Below are positions 46,762 through 58,599 of a stretch of 64,000 bases of DNA, piece by piece. Origin of the DNA: Typha latifolia (Eukaryota; Streptophyta; Magnoliopsida; Poales; Typhaceae). The position numbers and the translations under genes were made by a program. The stretch is taken from contig CM034103.1 in assembly GCA_019914945.1 (NCBI GenBank), positions 14,164,785 through 14,228,784 of the forward strand, in the 5' to 3' direction. The notes beneath the pieces are model-generated. The model was given only the letters and a program-made list of their open reading frames with translations, did no database searches and was not told the origin of the DNA. The first letter of the stretch is position 1. Each line of letters begins with the position of its first letter.

Positions 46762-47448
46762 ATGGAGTCGGAGTCGGATTCGGAGTCGGGGCCCACCTTC
46801 TCTTTCTTCCACCTCTGGCTCCAAGAACTCCGCTCCCTCCGCCACGAGCTGCGCGCATGCCTCTACACCGGCAACCACACCGCCCTCCCTTCCCTTATCA
46901 CCCGAACGCTAGCTCACTACGAGTCCTACTACCGAACCCGCTCCGACCTGACAAGGTCCGACCCGGTAAAGGCGTTCACGACCCCGTGGGCCAGCTCGTT
47001 GGAGCGCAGCGTCGCCTATTGGATCGCGGGTTGGCGGCCCAACACCCTGATCCACCTCCTCCACTCCGAATCCGGCCGCCGGTTCGAGGCCCAGCTGGAA
47101 GACCTCCTCCTCGGGGTCCACTCCGGCGATCTCGGGGACCTAAGCCCGGTCCAGGTGAGCCAGATCGACGAGATTCAGCGGCGGACGGTGGAGGAGGAGG
47201 ACCAGATCGGGGAGGAGATGGGGCGGATCCAGGAGGGGGAGGTGGATCTGGGCCTCGTGGTCGGCCGGATCGGGTGGGTGATGGGCCGGGCGGATGAGTT
47301 GCGGATGCGGACGCTCCGCGGGGTGGTGGGGCTGCTGGGTTCGGTCCAGGCGGCAGAGTTCCTGATCGCAGCGGCGGACTTGGAGTACGGGTTTAGGGAG
47401 TACGGGCGAGAGAGAGAGAGAGGAAGAAGGAGAGGGGTTTGGGTTTAG
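46762..47448 (+). CDS. DOG1-domain protein (DELAY OF GERMINATION 1-like), intronless, 228 aa
   Basis: A plant-specific DOG1-domain protein. Founding member DOG1 sets seed dormancy by binding PP2C phosphatases of the ABA pathway; the same domain occurs in TGA bZIP factors. The protein begins MESESDSESGPTFSFFHLWL. FFHLWLQELRSLRHELR opens the domain, and ERSVAYWIAGWRPNTLIHLL is the core tryptophan-rich signature, followed by GDLSPVQVSQIDEIQRRTVE and the C-terminal LGSVQAAEFLIAAADLEYGF. No bZIP region precedes the domain, so this is a DOG1-like protein rather than a TGA factor. An in-frame GTG six bases earlier is ignored in favour of the ATG in a good context (GCC before, G after). The extreme C terminus (RERERGRRR) is encoded by a GA repeat. 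Strong GC bias at third positions resembles the CIPK gene. Which DOG1-like paralogue it is, and whether it affects dormancy, cannot be told. Confidence 0.9.
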   Translation: MESESDSESGPTFSFFHLWLQELRSLRHELRACLYTGNHTALPSLITRTLAHYESYYRTRSDLTRSDPVKAFTTPWASSLERSVAYWIAGWRPNTLIHLLHSESGRRFEAQLEDLLLGVHSGDLGDLSPVQVSQIDEIQRRTVEEEDQIGEEMGRIQEGEVDLGLVVGRIGWVMGRADELRMRTLRGVVGLLGSVQAAEFLIAAADLEYGFREYGRERERGRRRGVWV

Positions 47449-48392
47449 GAAGTACCGCTACTGTGATTAGTACGTGTGGACTCCTGAGTGGTTTGTGTTT
47501 TGTTCTTGGAGATGGAATAAAATATGGAAAGTTATCGGAAAATTCTTTTTAGGCCGCCTTTTTTTAAAAAGAAAAATTAAAGCTACCTGTTTGGATGCTC
47601 CGGATTTAGAGTCTATTCCAAAACTATAGAATTTTAAATGTCCATCTAAATAAAAATTTCGTTTCCTATCTTTATAATCTATTTTTGAAAAGTATAAAAG
47701 AGATTTTATACTAAGTAACTCTTAATTCAAAATGAACCTATTAAAAATTTAACTCTATTGATTTTGAATCAATATATTAGACAAAAAATTTAATTCAGTA
47801 TTTTAAGTATATTATGGGACAAGAGTTTCATCCATGTAGTAGTCTGTTATTATTTGAAGCAAATAAGGTAATTGTTCGTAGGATTAATATTAAGAATTAG
47901 AATAATGTATTTGAAGTATTTGCCTTTTGGAAATATTAGATTTCACATCCATTTAAAAAGAGTGGGACTACAGATGGACATTATCAATAGCAAAACAAAC
48001 TCATCTTGAAAGCCACAGACAAAAGATGGGAGAGTTTTACAATTCCAGTACACAATAAACTACACATTTAGCATCTCAGCTATGTTATAACTTATACATC
48101 ACGAAGTTGCTGGCTTTAGTCATATGCTGCCATCCTGCAATGTTTGGTGGTTGGTACTCTACTACTATCTATCACACACATAGTATACATTGTAAAAACA
48201 AGATACTGTTGGATCACAAACAAATTTGCTTGCTCAAGGGGAAGAAATTGTAGGATCTGCCACCGAAGAGATGTCTTTGAGACACAGAGTCCACCACACT
48301 GGAACCCACAACACCAGGGATACTATAGATATGAAATGTACAAGCATGTATCTACAAGGAGGATCTCGAGTTAGGCAACATTTTTATTGCCA
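47449..48392. other. Spacer between convergent DOG1-like and receptor genes
   Basis: AT-rich 3' flanks of two converging genes. No exon or defined repeat is seen. TGTTTGGATGC near 47590 resembles one MITE end, but no partner end was found. Confidence 0.5.
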
Positions 48393-51300
48393 CTAGCTTG
48401 CTTCAACAGAAAGGATCTCAAGTTCCGCCCACCATAGCGGAGAAAGTCTCGGGGCTGCTGCTTCTGGTGAAATCTCTATTCCCTCCCTCAGTTTAGTAAC
48501 AACTTCGTTTATTTTTAGCCTTTTCTTAGGATCCTGATGTATGCAATCCTGGATGACCTCACAAATAACGTCCAGCTCTTTACCTTTACGAGTCTTCAAT
48601 TTAGGGTCGAGCAAAGAGCCAATACTTCTGTTCTCATTCATACATTCCAAAGCCTGTAAATTTTCAGCAGACGAGAAATGTCAGGAAAAAACAACACACC
48701 ATTTACTCAAGGGAAATAGTGTTTTTCACTGGAGAAAAGAAAAGCAGTGCATCTTAACTACCATGACTTGCAGAGAGATGGGAACTCAGCTTACCAAGTT
48801 TATAAGGGAGCCATCTTCAAAATATGGGGACTTTCCAGAAATAATTTCAAGTAAAAGTATTCCAAAACAGTACACATTTCCTGCTGGATCAGCAGATGTT
48901 GATTCAGAGAGATAATTGCCATCTCCTGTTATCTTTTCTTTTGCAATGACATCTTTCCAAACGCTGATGTCTGCAACCTGCAGGACATTATATTAGCACA
49001 TCACAAGGAGCTAGTGGTTGTTTCCTAAGCAAGGGAAACACACTCATTTCCTAAAAGTCTCACAAGGCTACAACATGTGGATGTTGACTCAGATCAAGCA
49101 GAGCTCATCGGAGGGGTTAAGACCAAATAAGGAAAGGAAAAAAACAGCCATAACCTCCTGGTTCCCTAATATGTAGGAAGCCTAGTTGGGACTGCAAAAG
49201 GAAAAGAAAAAAAGAGTACCTTAGCGGCATAATCTTCTGATAAAAAGATAGAACTTGACTGCAGGTCAGGGTGTGCTATGGGGGGGTTGAGCTGATGCAT
49301 ATGTTGAAGACAGTATGCTGTTCCCATAATAATCCTCATTCTTGCAGTCCAATCAATGTGGTCGAATTCTTCAACTGCAAAAGAGTTGCAATGAATGTGA
49401 TATTCTGACCATATCTAAACTATTCGAGTCAAGATTTTTGTAAAGCGTGGACTCTGATAACTTTTACCATGAAGATGTTCATAAAGTGTCCCATTAGTTG
49501 CATACTCAAAAACCATCATTCGCATAAAAGGCTCATCCTCCTCACAGTAACCGAGAAGATTGACAAAGTTCTTATGGTTTATCTGTGAGAGTGTATCTAT
49601 CTGCACATCCAAGATGGACAAAACAAGTTAATACTCAGTTTAAAAGGTGCAATATAACAAGTTAATACTCAGTTTAAAAGGTGCAATATTTATTTAGTGT
49701 TGTTAGGAATAACAAAGATCACAGGAATGAAAAACCTTTTTCCTGAACTGTGCTTCAGAACGCTTTGACCAATCTTTAGTAGATGTAATTGCAGTGGATG
49801 CAACTGCTATCTCTACTCCACTTGACAATGTTCCCTTAAACACAGTATATTCTGGAAAAGTGATAATAATGTTACTAAAATCCTCGCAAGCACCTTCCAG
49901 TTCTGTACGATTCAATTTTGGCACCCCTGAAGAAAAAATGAAATCAACAGTCATCTTGTGTATCGAATTTGATAGTGAAAAACTATATGAAACAACCCCT
50001 TACTACGATAGCAACAGAATCACCAGATACCTCTTACCTTAAGGCATAAAAGAATAGGTAGTATGTTTGAAATTCCAGAAAAAACTATGCCATCATAAGA
50101 AAATCCCAGAAAACAACTACATCATCATAAGAAAACAGATCTATGCCTGATAAGTATATAGACTATAGAGTATAAACAGCAAACTCCATGTTAACTATCA
50201 CTAGATAACCCATAAGGCAGATGCTCTCTTTCACTCCTCCATAACTAAAAACATCTCTCTATTGCTTAAGTCAAGTTGTTTGAGATACTTTAATAATGCC
50301 AAAATGATGTCTAATTGCTCAATTTTACTTTTGCCAAAAACTCTTTGTTGAATGTTCTATAATGATTTGCTCCTCTGAGAATTTCCATCATCCTATATCC
50401 TTTCTGCTATGTGCAGTACTATGTCAAGTCTACTGCATAACATTGAGATCCGTTCAGGTAGCATGATTGTAAGATGATTACTGCCTTCCAATCAACATGT
50501 CAAACTGCACACCACAAAAACATTAGTAGTTGAAGGATTCACCTGTTACAAATGCCTTCTGTAACTGTCCACTTATTCCAGTCTTCCAAGGACCTATTGT
50601 TGCTACTCCCTTGCTGCGGCATGCCAGAAGCATGCATGCTCCCATAGTAAGCAACAATGCAGCCACAGGAAGTACAAGAACATACAACAGTGTCGATCTT
50701 TTACTTGATCTGGGTTCATTTACCAAAGGCTTTGTTGGCGTTGATGGGCTCTCTGGTGGCTTTACTGCTGGTGCGTGTGGTGGAGATGATTTTTTCTTGT
50801 CTGTTTTGGGAATAAATGCTGGATATGAACCACTTCCAAAAGGTGGAACAGAAACATCTTCCTTTGCAGGACTACTACTTCCAGAAGTAGCAGGGAGGTT
50901 GCTGGTTTTCTCCAACAGCCTACGACGAGCAATATATGCAATTGAATTTGGTATACCAAAAAACTCACGAGAGCCGGCTGCTGATAAGAAAGAACATCAT
51001 TATTCTTATGCATCCTTGTTTTGGAAATCAAATGACCAATAAACATTGTGCATTACCATATAGATTGTCACCATGTCCCTTGTCAAGTTCAGATGAAGGG
51101 CCTGCTTTGAACCTGAACCTTGATTGTGAAATATGTTATATTGTCAAGATATTTAAAGGGTCTGTACTACAGACAAGTAATTGTCATAGTTGAACCAGGA
51201 GAAACATAGGAATAAGATAGACCAGAATCTTACAAGGATAAAGTACCAAAAACTTGTTGCATGTTTCCTTTAAGCAAAAGAGCAATGGAGCTAACCATCT

Positions 51301-54300
51301 TCAGTTTTTGCAAACCACCCTGCCAGAGGCTGAAGAAACATGATAATAATAAGAGGTTCTACAAGAATTCATCTACTTAATGGTAATACTGTAGAGGAAT
51401 TATAATGCTAGCAGAGTAAAAAAAAAGTGAGCGGTACTCTCAACCGGATCAAAGGCTTTGTCTCTGGCAGGGTCTTGTAATAAACAACAGTTATATTGTA
51501 CTAGTAATTCATACACTTCAAATAGCATTGGCCATTGGTGTCTAATTGAGGAACTTCTAAGTATTATAATATTTTTTTATAATATTTTTTTTTTATTCGA
51601 AAGCTTGAGTTTAATATTATAAACATGATGACTAGACATAAGTCAAAGAATGGGCTCACTAGATGCTTTATTAGTGTAGTCCAAATTACTCCAAAATACA
51701 GTACGTGTGAGAATTTAAGTGTCTATATCTATCTCTATATGCAAGCACCTTTTATATGAATCCAATTGTCCTCATTGTATTATAATCTACGAGAACAGAA
51801 AATGCAGTTGCTTCTACTCATGATCTCTCGCAAGGTCCTTGCAGATTTTATAGTGTTATAGGTTACTTGCCATTTGTTTCCAACCATAAAATAGCCATCT
51901 TTTAAAGGATCTATTAGAACTTTTCCAATTAAATCTTCATCTTTCCAAACAGAGGGCTTTAAAATGAAACTAGCTTATGCTTTAGCCTTTTAGGTCACTG
52001 TTTCTGTTAAAACCTGATTGTTGGGGGGGAAAACAAAAAGTAAAAAAGAAAAATAAGTGGAGTTCCATGCTATCTTGAAATCCATTTAGTTTCCTAGATG
52101 CACTTTTGCTATTAGAAGTTTGAATGAGTTGTCAAGATGAAACAATATATAGAGTGCAAGTTCCTCTCAACAATAAACAAGTAGACACAACTATTTGGTT
52201 GGAAGAACAGAAATCCTAATACCATTCAGAAGAAAAATTTTCATGAATTACAAATGAACTGACTTACCAGTAACCAACTTTTCGGTTTAAACTGCCACTC
52301 TCAGCATCTAATTTGCAAGAACGGTCCAGTTCATATTTCAGATCGGTGTGCATGTTAGGCTCTCCAGTCCAAGGTGTGCCAGCATCAAAGTTGTTATTGC
52401 AAACAAGACTGTAACAAAGCATAACATAATCAAGCCCATGCTTAGATGATGGAGTAAAAGCATACTAAGGCCAATTGACTTACAGATGCTTAAGTGATTG
52501 CATTTCTCCCAATTCCACTGGAATTACACCACCCAAGTTGTTATTCCGTAGGTCCAATATCTCCAACATAGCAAGCCGTCCAATTTCTTTAGGGATAAGA
52601 CCAGCAAAATTGTTCTTAGAAAGCAAACTGCCAGTAGAGAATATATACAATTTGAAAGTTCAGTAAGGACTGAAGTGGAAAACCAAGACAATCTGTCTTG
52701 ATACTATTATGAAAAACTACAAAGACAATTTATAAAAGATGACTTGATTTTTTACTTTTTGCTAGTTCTGAAAATATGGATTCTGAAAAAGCAGTAAAAG
52801 GTATTACTCGACTAGTTTCACGCAAGTAGCATCTTAAGTTACTAACAACAGTATATGAATGCAATTGACAGGTGGACCACAGAATTATATGTAAGATGTC
52901 TCCATATAAATTGCACATGGCCAGATTTTATGGTACTTTATGCTTTATTAAGCAAAGAAGTGTGTGTGTGCATGTGTGTGTGTGTGGTGGTGGTGGGGGG
53001 TGGGGGGGGATGCGCCTGTATAAATGCTGGTCATGCTCATATTTAATACCATTTGACATCAACAACATTATGCAACCTGCCTTTTAGGTAACCATGCATA
53101 CCTTTCACAAAGATACAAATGAAAACTCTGATTCTTTATATGTGAATATCACTGAGCAGTTACAACCATCACAGAGAGTAAAAAGGAGTTCAATCTAATT
53201 CAGTTTGTTTAAATGAGTTCCCTAAATTCATTAATTGTTGTTGAATTGTAGTATACTATTTCATGGGAATTGCATTTTTTTACACATTGACACAAATCTC
53301 ATAATTAACAACTAAAACATTTTGATTTTTAAGTGATAGTAGCTTCTTCCAGTTCAACTATTGTCTTGAATAACTTTGACGAAGGTCCATCTCTGCGTTA
53401 ACTATCCAGATAGACTTATGTATCCTATCTTTAAATTAAAAGAAATATTTCAAATTGAGTGTTTGGTAAAGTAGGAAAAGGAGATCGCTTCTGTTACATA
53501 AGGCTATCTGTCTAAATACCTAATGACGATATGTATATTCAGCTTTTTAGTAAAATAGACAATTAAAACAGCTACTCACAGAGCTCTCAACTGACTGACT
53601 TTACCAAGCTCCGGAGCCAAAGTTCCAACTAGAGACTGTTCATTTAGGTTCCTGCAGTTGACACATTCTCAGACTTCAGTATAACAACATACGAGCATTA
53701 AAATATGTCCCATTGCTATAAAACACCGCATCTGGATGGATATAATTTTTTGCAATGAGAAGTTCATTCTGTAGTTTTTACTGAAAAATGCATTTCAATA
53801 GAAATCCAAGTATTCAAGTAATCTTCCTGAGTAAATCTAAGATTGCGGGCTGCAATTCAGAACTCATGATTTATCATTTATGACCCAACAGTGCAATTTA
53901 ATGATTCGATTTCACAATTCTATGTGATCTCCTTTTCTTTCTTCGCTTTTCTTTTTGTTTCTTGTTCGTTATCTATCTTCCTCATTTTCTCTTGTATAGA
54001 GCTTCTATAAAAGTGTTAACTACCCGTATCTCTAATGTTGCGGAGGCTGTTTGATAACTTCAAACACTCACAAATGCTGGATGAAGGTAATATATGTAAA
54101 TGTACAGTGAAGAGCAACTTAAATGATGCAAGGGAATGGGCATTGACTTAAAAGACAGAAGCAACAGAAAGATGCTGAGATTGAGATAGAATGTAGTGAA
54201 GCTTTTCAGGTAAAACCAAATGAAAAGCTTAGAGATGAGCTGAGAAGACCTTAGAGTACTGGTTGGAAGTTGCTCAAGCATTAACTAGAAAATATAGACA

Positions 54301-54841
54301 AACAAGAGTAGCATCTCACAACTCAAATATACCCAATTTTGTTTTAGAGGCTTTATATCTTCTGGGTCCTCCCGCCTAGTTAGTTATGCGAGTATTCAAT
54401 TGTTTATGTTATAAACAATAACAATGGGCAGAGCAGCCATCTTTGCTTATGTCAGAAAGCACAGAATATGTCACAATAAAATGAGAACAAACTCACAGCA
54501 TAACTACTTTGTCATCATCACAATGAACACCGTTCCAATTGCAAGGATTGCTGTCTCTAGGATCCCAATTTTCCAATACCCCGTACGGATCAACCTCCAC
54601 TCTCGATCGAAACTTTAACAAAGCCAATCCTTCAACGCCACAACAGATCAAGAGTAAAACAATTATAGCATCAATTCATCGCAACAACACAAATAGGATC
54701 AAAAGTGTAACTTGCAACAGGTAATATCTAAATACCTTCAATATTTAACGAGAAGCATTCATCGCTTAAGAAATGGAGCATCAAAACTGCGGACAGAAAC
54801 TTGTGCAGATGGAACCCGAAAGAATTCCATCTTCCTCCCAT
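48393..54841 (-). CDS. MDIS2: LRR receptor-like pseudokinase, MALE DISCOVERER/MRH1-like (13 exons, 704 aa)
   Basis: A plasma-membrane receptor-like protein of the MDIS1/MRH1 clade, known in Arabidopsis for pollen-tube guidance and root-hair growth. Exons in transcript order: 54841-54736, 54629-54497, 53651-53580, 52627-52484, 52408-52268, 51329-51234, 51118-51057, 50980-50543, 49926-49736, 49600-49468, 49374-49220, 48977-48795 and 48653-48393; all frames join. Order: signal peptide (about 1-32), LRR N-terminal cap (PCNWNGVHC), about three LRRs, a Ser/Pro-rich juxtamembrane segment, a membrane helix near 348-373, and a kinase-like domain to WWAELEILS. The kinase is degenerate: no Lys in the VAIK position (EIAVAST), HRD replaced by HPD without the downstream Asn, and DFG replaced by ADI. 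The clade is known to be catalytically weak or inactive. The first exon was found from its ATG, signal peptide and donor, because the second exon has no in-frame start. Confidence 0.9.
49622..49689. repeat. Perfect 34-bp tandem duplication in a receptor intron
   Basis: Two identical 34-bp copies (49622-49655 and 49656-49689), each beginning AACAAGTTAATACTCAG, lie between exons 49468-49600 and 49736-49926, ending 46 bases from the latter's splice donor. Confidence 0.95.
52961..52999. repeat. GT/GGT-rich microsatellite in a receptor intron
   Basis: A GTGTGTGTGTGCATGTGTGT run passes into GGTGGTGGTGGGGGG in the intron between exons 52484-52627 and 53580-53651. Confidence 0.85.
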
Positions 54842-57800
54842 CTCCTTGAGCCGAACTCACTGAGATCTCCAGTCTCTGAAATCAATATTGTGAACCATCG
54901 AATGCAATTTTTCTCATGTCCACCAAGCTCAAATTTTCACCTGCGAAGAAGAGGCCTTACATTTGAATACAAAAGTCGCTCAAGAGTACAAAAGCGATTG
55001 CTTTGAGCTCAAGTGATCCAATCCAAAAGGGAGAGGTGTAAAATGGAGCGAAGGAAGAATGGATTCTTACAGGCTGTAAACGATGCCTCGATGCAACAAA
55101 AGGGGGAAGGAACTGAGGGTTTCGTTCTTGGATCCGATGTGCTTACGAGTAACACCAAGAAAGTAGAGTAAAATAATATTAACAACAAAGAACCAAGAAA
55201 AATCAACGCACGTAGAGATACCCTAATTTTTTTTTTTCCCTGGTTTTTCAAATCCGTCCTACTCAAAGGCAACGATGTTCCAAAATCGTCGCCATCCAGC
55301 GACGGGATCGATACGGCAACGATATCTTTTTTAATTGTTTTTTTCCCCTTATCCCCGCATACTCCTTTTTCGTTTTAGCCCCTGTAATTCTTTGGAATTT
55401 CTGGGGAGAGGTCGCTTTGACGGCGGGGTAACGGTCGCCGCCGGCTGGAGACGAGGTTAATTTTTCCTTCCCGCGCGACATTGGCTGTTGGGGTGGGCCC
55501 CCGCGACCGTAGGGATCGAAGGTAGGAATGATACCACGCGTTTTCTTGACCGACCTCATCACCACCCGTCGTGCGACTCTTTCTCTAATCCCTCCCTTTT
55601 TTCGCTTTAATATTTGTGCTAATTCTAAGTTTTCCGACATGGGGTGCACGAATTGGGACCAGAAGTGTAGATAATAATAATAATAATAATGATGTTACTT
55701 AGAACTCCTAATTATTATTATTTTTTATATATATTATTGAACTCTTTTTATTACTTATATACACTCTAAATTAAGAAATATTTACGTATATCCTATTAAA
55801 CTAAGAAAAAAATAATTAAATAAACGTCTAATGAAACAAACCTTTTGGTTCGGGTAGGCTATGTGGTTAAAAAAAATTTAAAATTATACCTAAAAATTAT
55901 GATAGTTTGGAAGACTAAATAAAATTATCTATTATAATAATAAGGGTAAATTATAGTGTATTATCTAATTTAGCTCGATTTTAATCTATCTTTCATAGTT
56001 CAAACTTACGCCTTTAATTCTTGATTGTCCAAACTAAATTATAATCGTTCAATTTTTTAATTAAAAAGTGGTGGGGTTCCATTAGCATCAATATTTTATG
56101 TCATTAATATAGTATAAAAATGACCAAATTATTGTGTCATCTTTAAATTAGACTATATTTTTATGAAAGTTTATAAGTCTTCAATTGTATACATCTGTTG
56201 TTAGCGTTGATTTATATTTGCCGCTTTGTTTGAATCACAAAGAGTTAGTTACTTAAGTTTGAAATAAAAATTAGAAAAGCTAAAATTGAGTCAAAATGTA
56301 GGGGATAATATTTTCATCCTTCATTTATCCAAGCCCATATTTATTTTTTTCATTAGTAAAAGCGAGATTTGGCTATTTAAAAACTAATGCATCCTATTTT
56401 ATATTAAAAGCACACTTTTTTAAAAAAATTAAATTATCAATAATTTACCTAGAAAATATATACGAAAATATAAAATTTCTTTTGCTGCAAACGCCGTGAC
56501 TTGGACTAAATGGACTATACATTTGGGGTAGAATAAACTCCATTATTCGACATAAAATGACATGGATTAAATGAATTCCGAATCATAAGAAAATTCACAG
56601 AGCCAAAATTTATTCTCTTCACAATAACACTACAATCAGATGTGGGAAAACCTCCAAAAAGATTATGTTCCGGACAAAGAATATGAAACAAAAACATGAA
56701 AACTATGTCTAGCATGCCAGTAAGCAGTGGACTTCCGAATCAAGAAACTCGATAAATAAATAAATAAATAAATTTAAATTAGTTTTTTTTATTTAAATAA
56801 TGTTTATTTATTTTTTTCGTTGTTTCCATGATGAAATTTTTTATTTTTATATGTCACAAACTAATGTTGAATGGTAGCTGTAGCACATCTGAACAGTTGA
56901 CTTGGCGTTTAATTATCAAATTTGAGGAACAAGCTGTGACCTGGCAGCGTTGCTATTTTTGTTATTATTTTGCCCCTCTGCCCTCTGGTGTAAAATTAGA
57001 ATAGATAGAATAGTATTTGCCCCTCCTTAGATTTAGGTCTTTGCTTTGCCTCCTACTAACTTAACTCCATACTAATCTAGTTAGCCTTTAGTCTCCAATG
57101 AATAATAATACAATAACTAATTACACTAAGATGACTTCTTATTTTTCACAACACATTGACTCTTTACATTATAAAAAATCTTTAGCATTCTTAATTATTT
57201 TAATGAAAATTATCGCATAATTGTTTTATTCTAAATTTTTCTATTTTTTTCTTTTTAAATAAGAGTAAAATATTTTTATAAGAATTTAAAGTGATGACGC
57301 AACACTCACTAATAAAAGAGACATTTTAAAAGGGAGTTAACATGGATAAGGAGAACTTAGTTAAACTTAAATTTATTGCATTTCTCTATAGTTTTATTTG
57401 TGTTACTTTATCTACTTATAATTATATTTAAACTGAAATCATTAACCTTTTCATCATATACAACCAATCTACATGTGAATTAAGAATTGAAAAATACTCA
57501 TTAAAAATAAAGTAATAGACAATTAAATATATGCATAATAACCGAACGGATTGTAAATGATAAAGATATGATAAAACATACATATATTTAATATATTTAT
57601 CATATGTATATTATTTGAGATCCAACTAGTATTATTTCATTCAATTATTAATAATTTTATTTTAATAAGTATCTTCAAATACGACATATAAATTAATAAA
57701 ATATAATTAAAAAAACGGATTTTAATTTAAATATAACAACAAAAGGAATAAAATTTAAGCCTAAGCACGGGTAAAATATAGTTTCTCCTAGAGATAATAA

Positions 57801-58599
57801 TAAATAAAATTGTCACGTGAATTCCACGAGCGGGATGGGCTAGATGCCTAGACCTAGAGCTAGACATGGTCCCTGAGTCCTGACGATGGGAGGAATCAAA
57901 CTTAGCCCAATATCGACGACTGAGTCAGAGGACGGTGGACGACGAAAAGGAGAGGAGGAAGAGGTCGTCATCAGAGCGATAACCCTGTCACGATAACACA
58001 AATACGCGTCCCTTTATCCTACTTAATCCTCTGATTATATATTATAGAAAACTATTTACAACCCGGGGTCCCAATAAGAATTCGCATTATTGGAGCGCAC
58101 GGATAGAGCCCTAATTCCTCTGTTATTTTCCCATTTTGACCCTGGCTTCGGATCCTCTCCAGGAGGAACCCGTGGGGATGATGACGTGCCGACCGACTCA
58201 CCTGCACTGCAGCAATTCGCAGATCGCACCCTCACTTTTGGTGATTTTTCATATCAGATGCGGTGTGCTCTAATTATTTGCAGTTAATTCGGGTAGATGT
58301 AGGGTGTTAAATGGAAATTTAATAAAATACTTGGGTTTTTATGCTTTAACAGCTGGATGGATACCTGATTACCAGGCAGGCAATCTAAATAGGCCGTATG
58401 TAGGGGAATTGCAGATGATCCCTTGTGCGGTTGTGCCACTTCCCTCTCCAATTAAAAAAACGAGAAGTACAAATAATAAAACGGATTTTTGAAAAATAGA
58501 AAAAAAAAAGAGGGGTAGAGCTCCCGAGGAGAGAAAGGACGACGAAGCTTACCTCTTACAGAGGGCGAGCGGGGGGAGAGAGAGAGAGGGAAAGGCGAG
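54842..58599. other. Spacer between divergent receptor and tubby-like genes
   Basis: A 3.76-kb intergenic region. The first ~700 bases are GC-richer (to about 55560) and likely hold the receptor promoter and leader. From 55660 to 57800 the sequence is very AT-rich, with ATA and TAAA runs (55667-55690; 56753-56772). The last 600 bases become GC-richer again before the tubby-like gene. A 128-residue frame on the minus strand (55263-55649) has no recognisable domain. Confidence 0.55.

Noticed and set aside
46857..47297. 146-residue Pro/Arg/Gly-rich frame over the DOG1-like gene
   Set aside because: Low-complexity shadow frame of a GC-rich gene. The overlapping frame is a clear DOG1 domain.
55263..55649. 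128-residue frame on the minus strand in the receptor upstream region
   Set aside because: Basic, low-complexity sequence without any domain I recognise and with no splice-linked neighbours. It lies in the probable promoter of the receptor gene.
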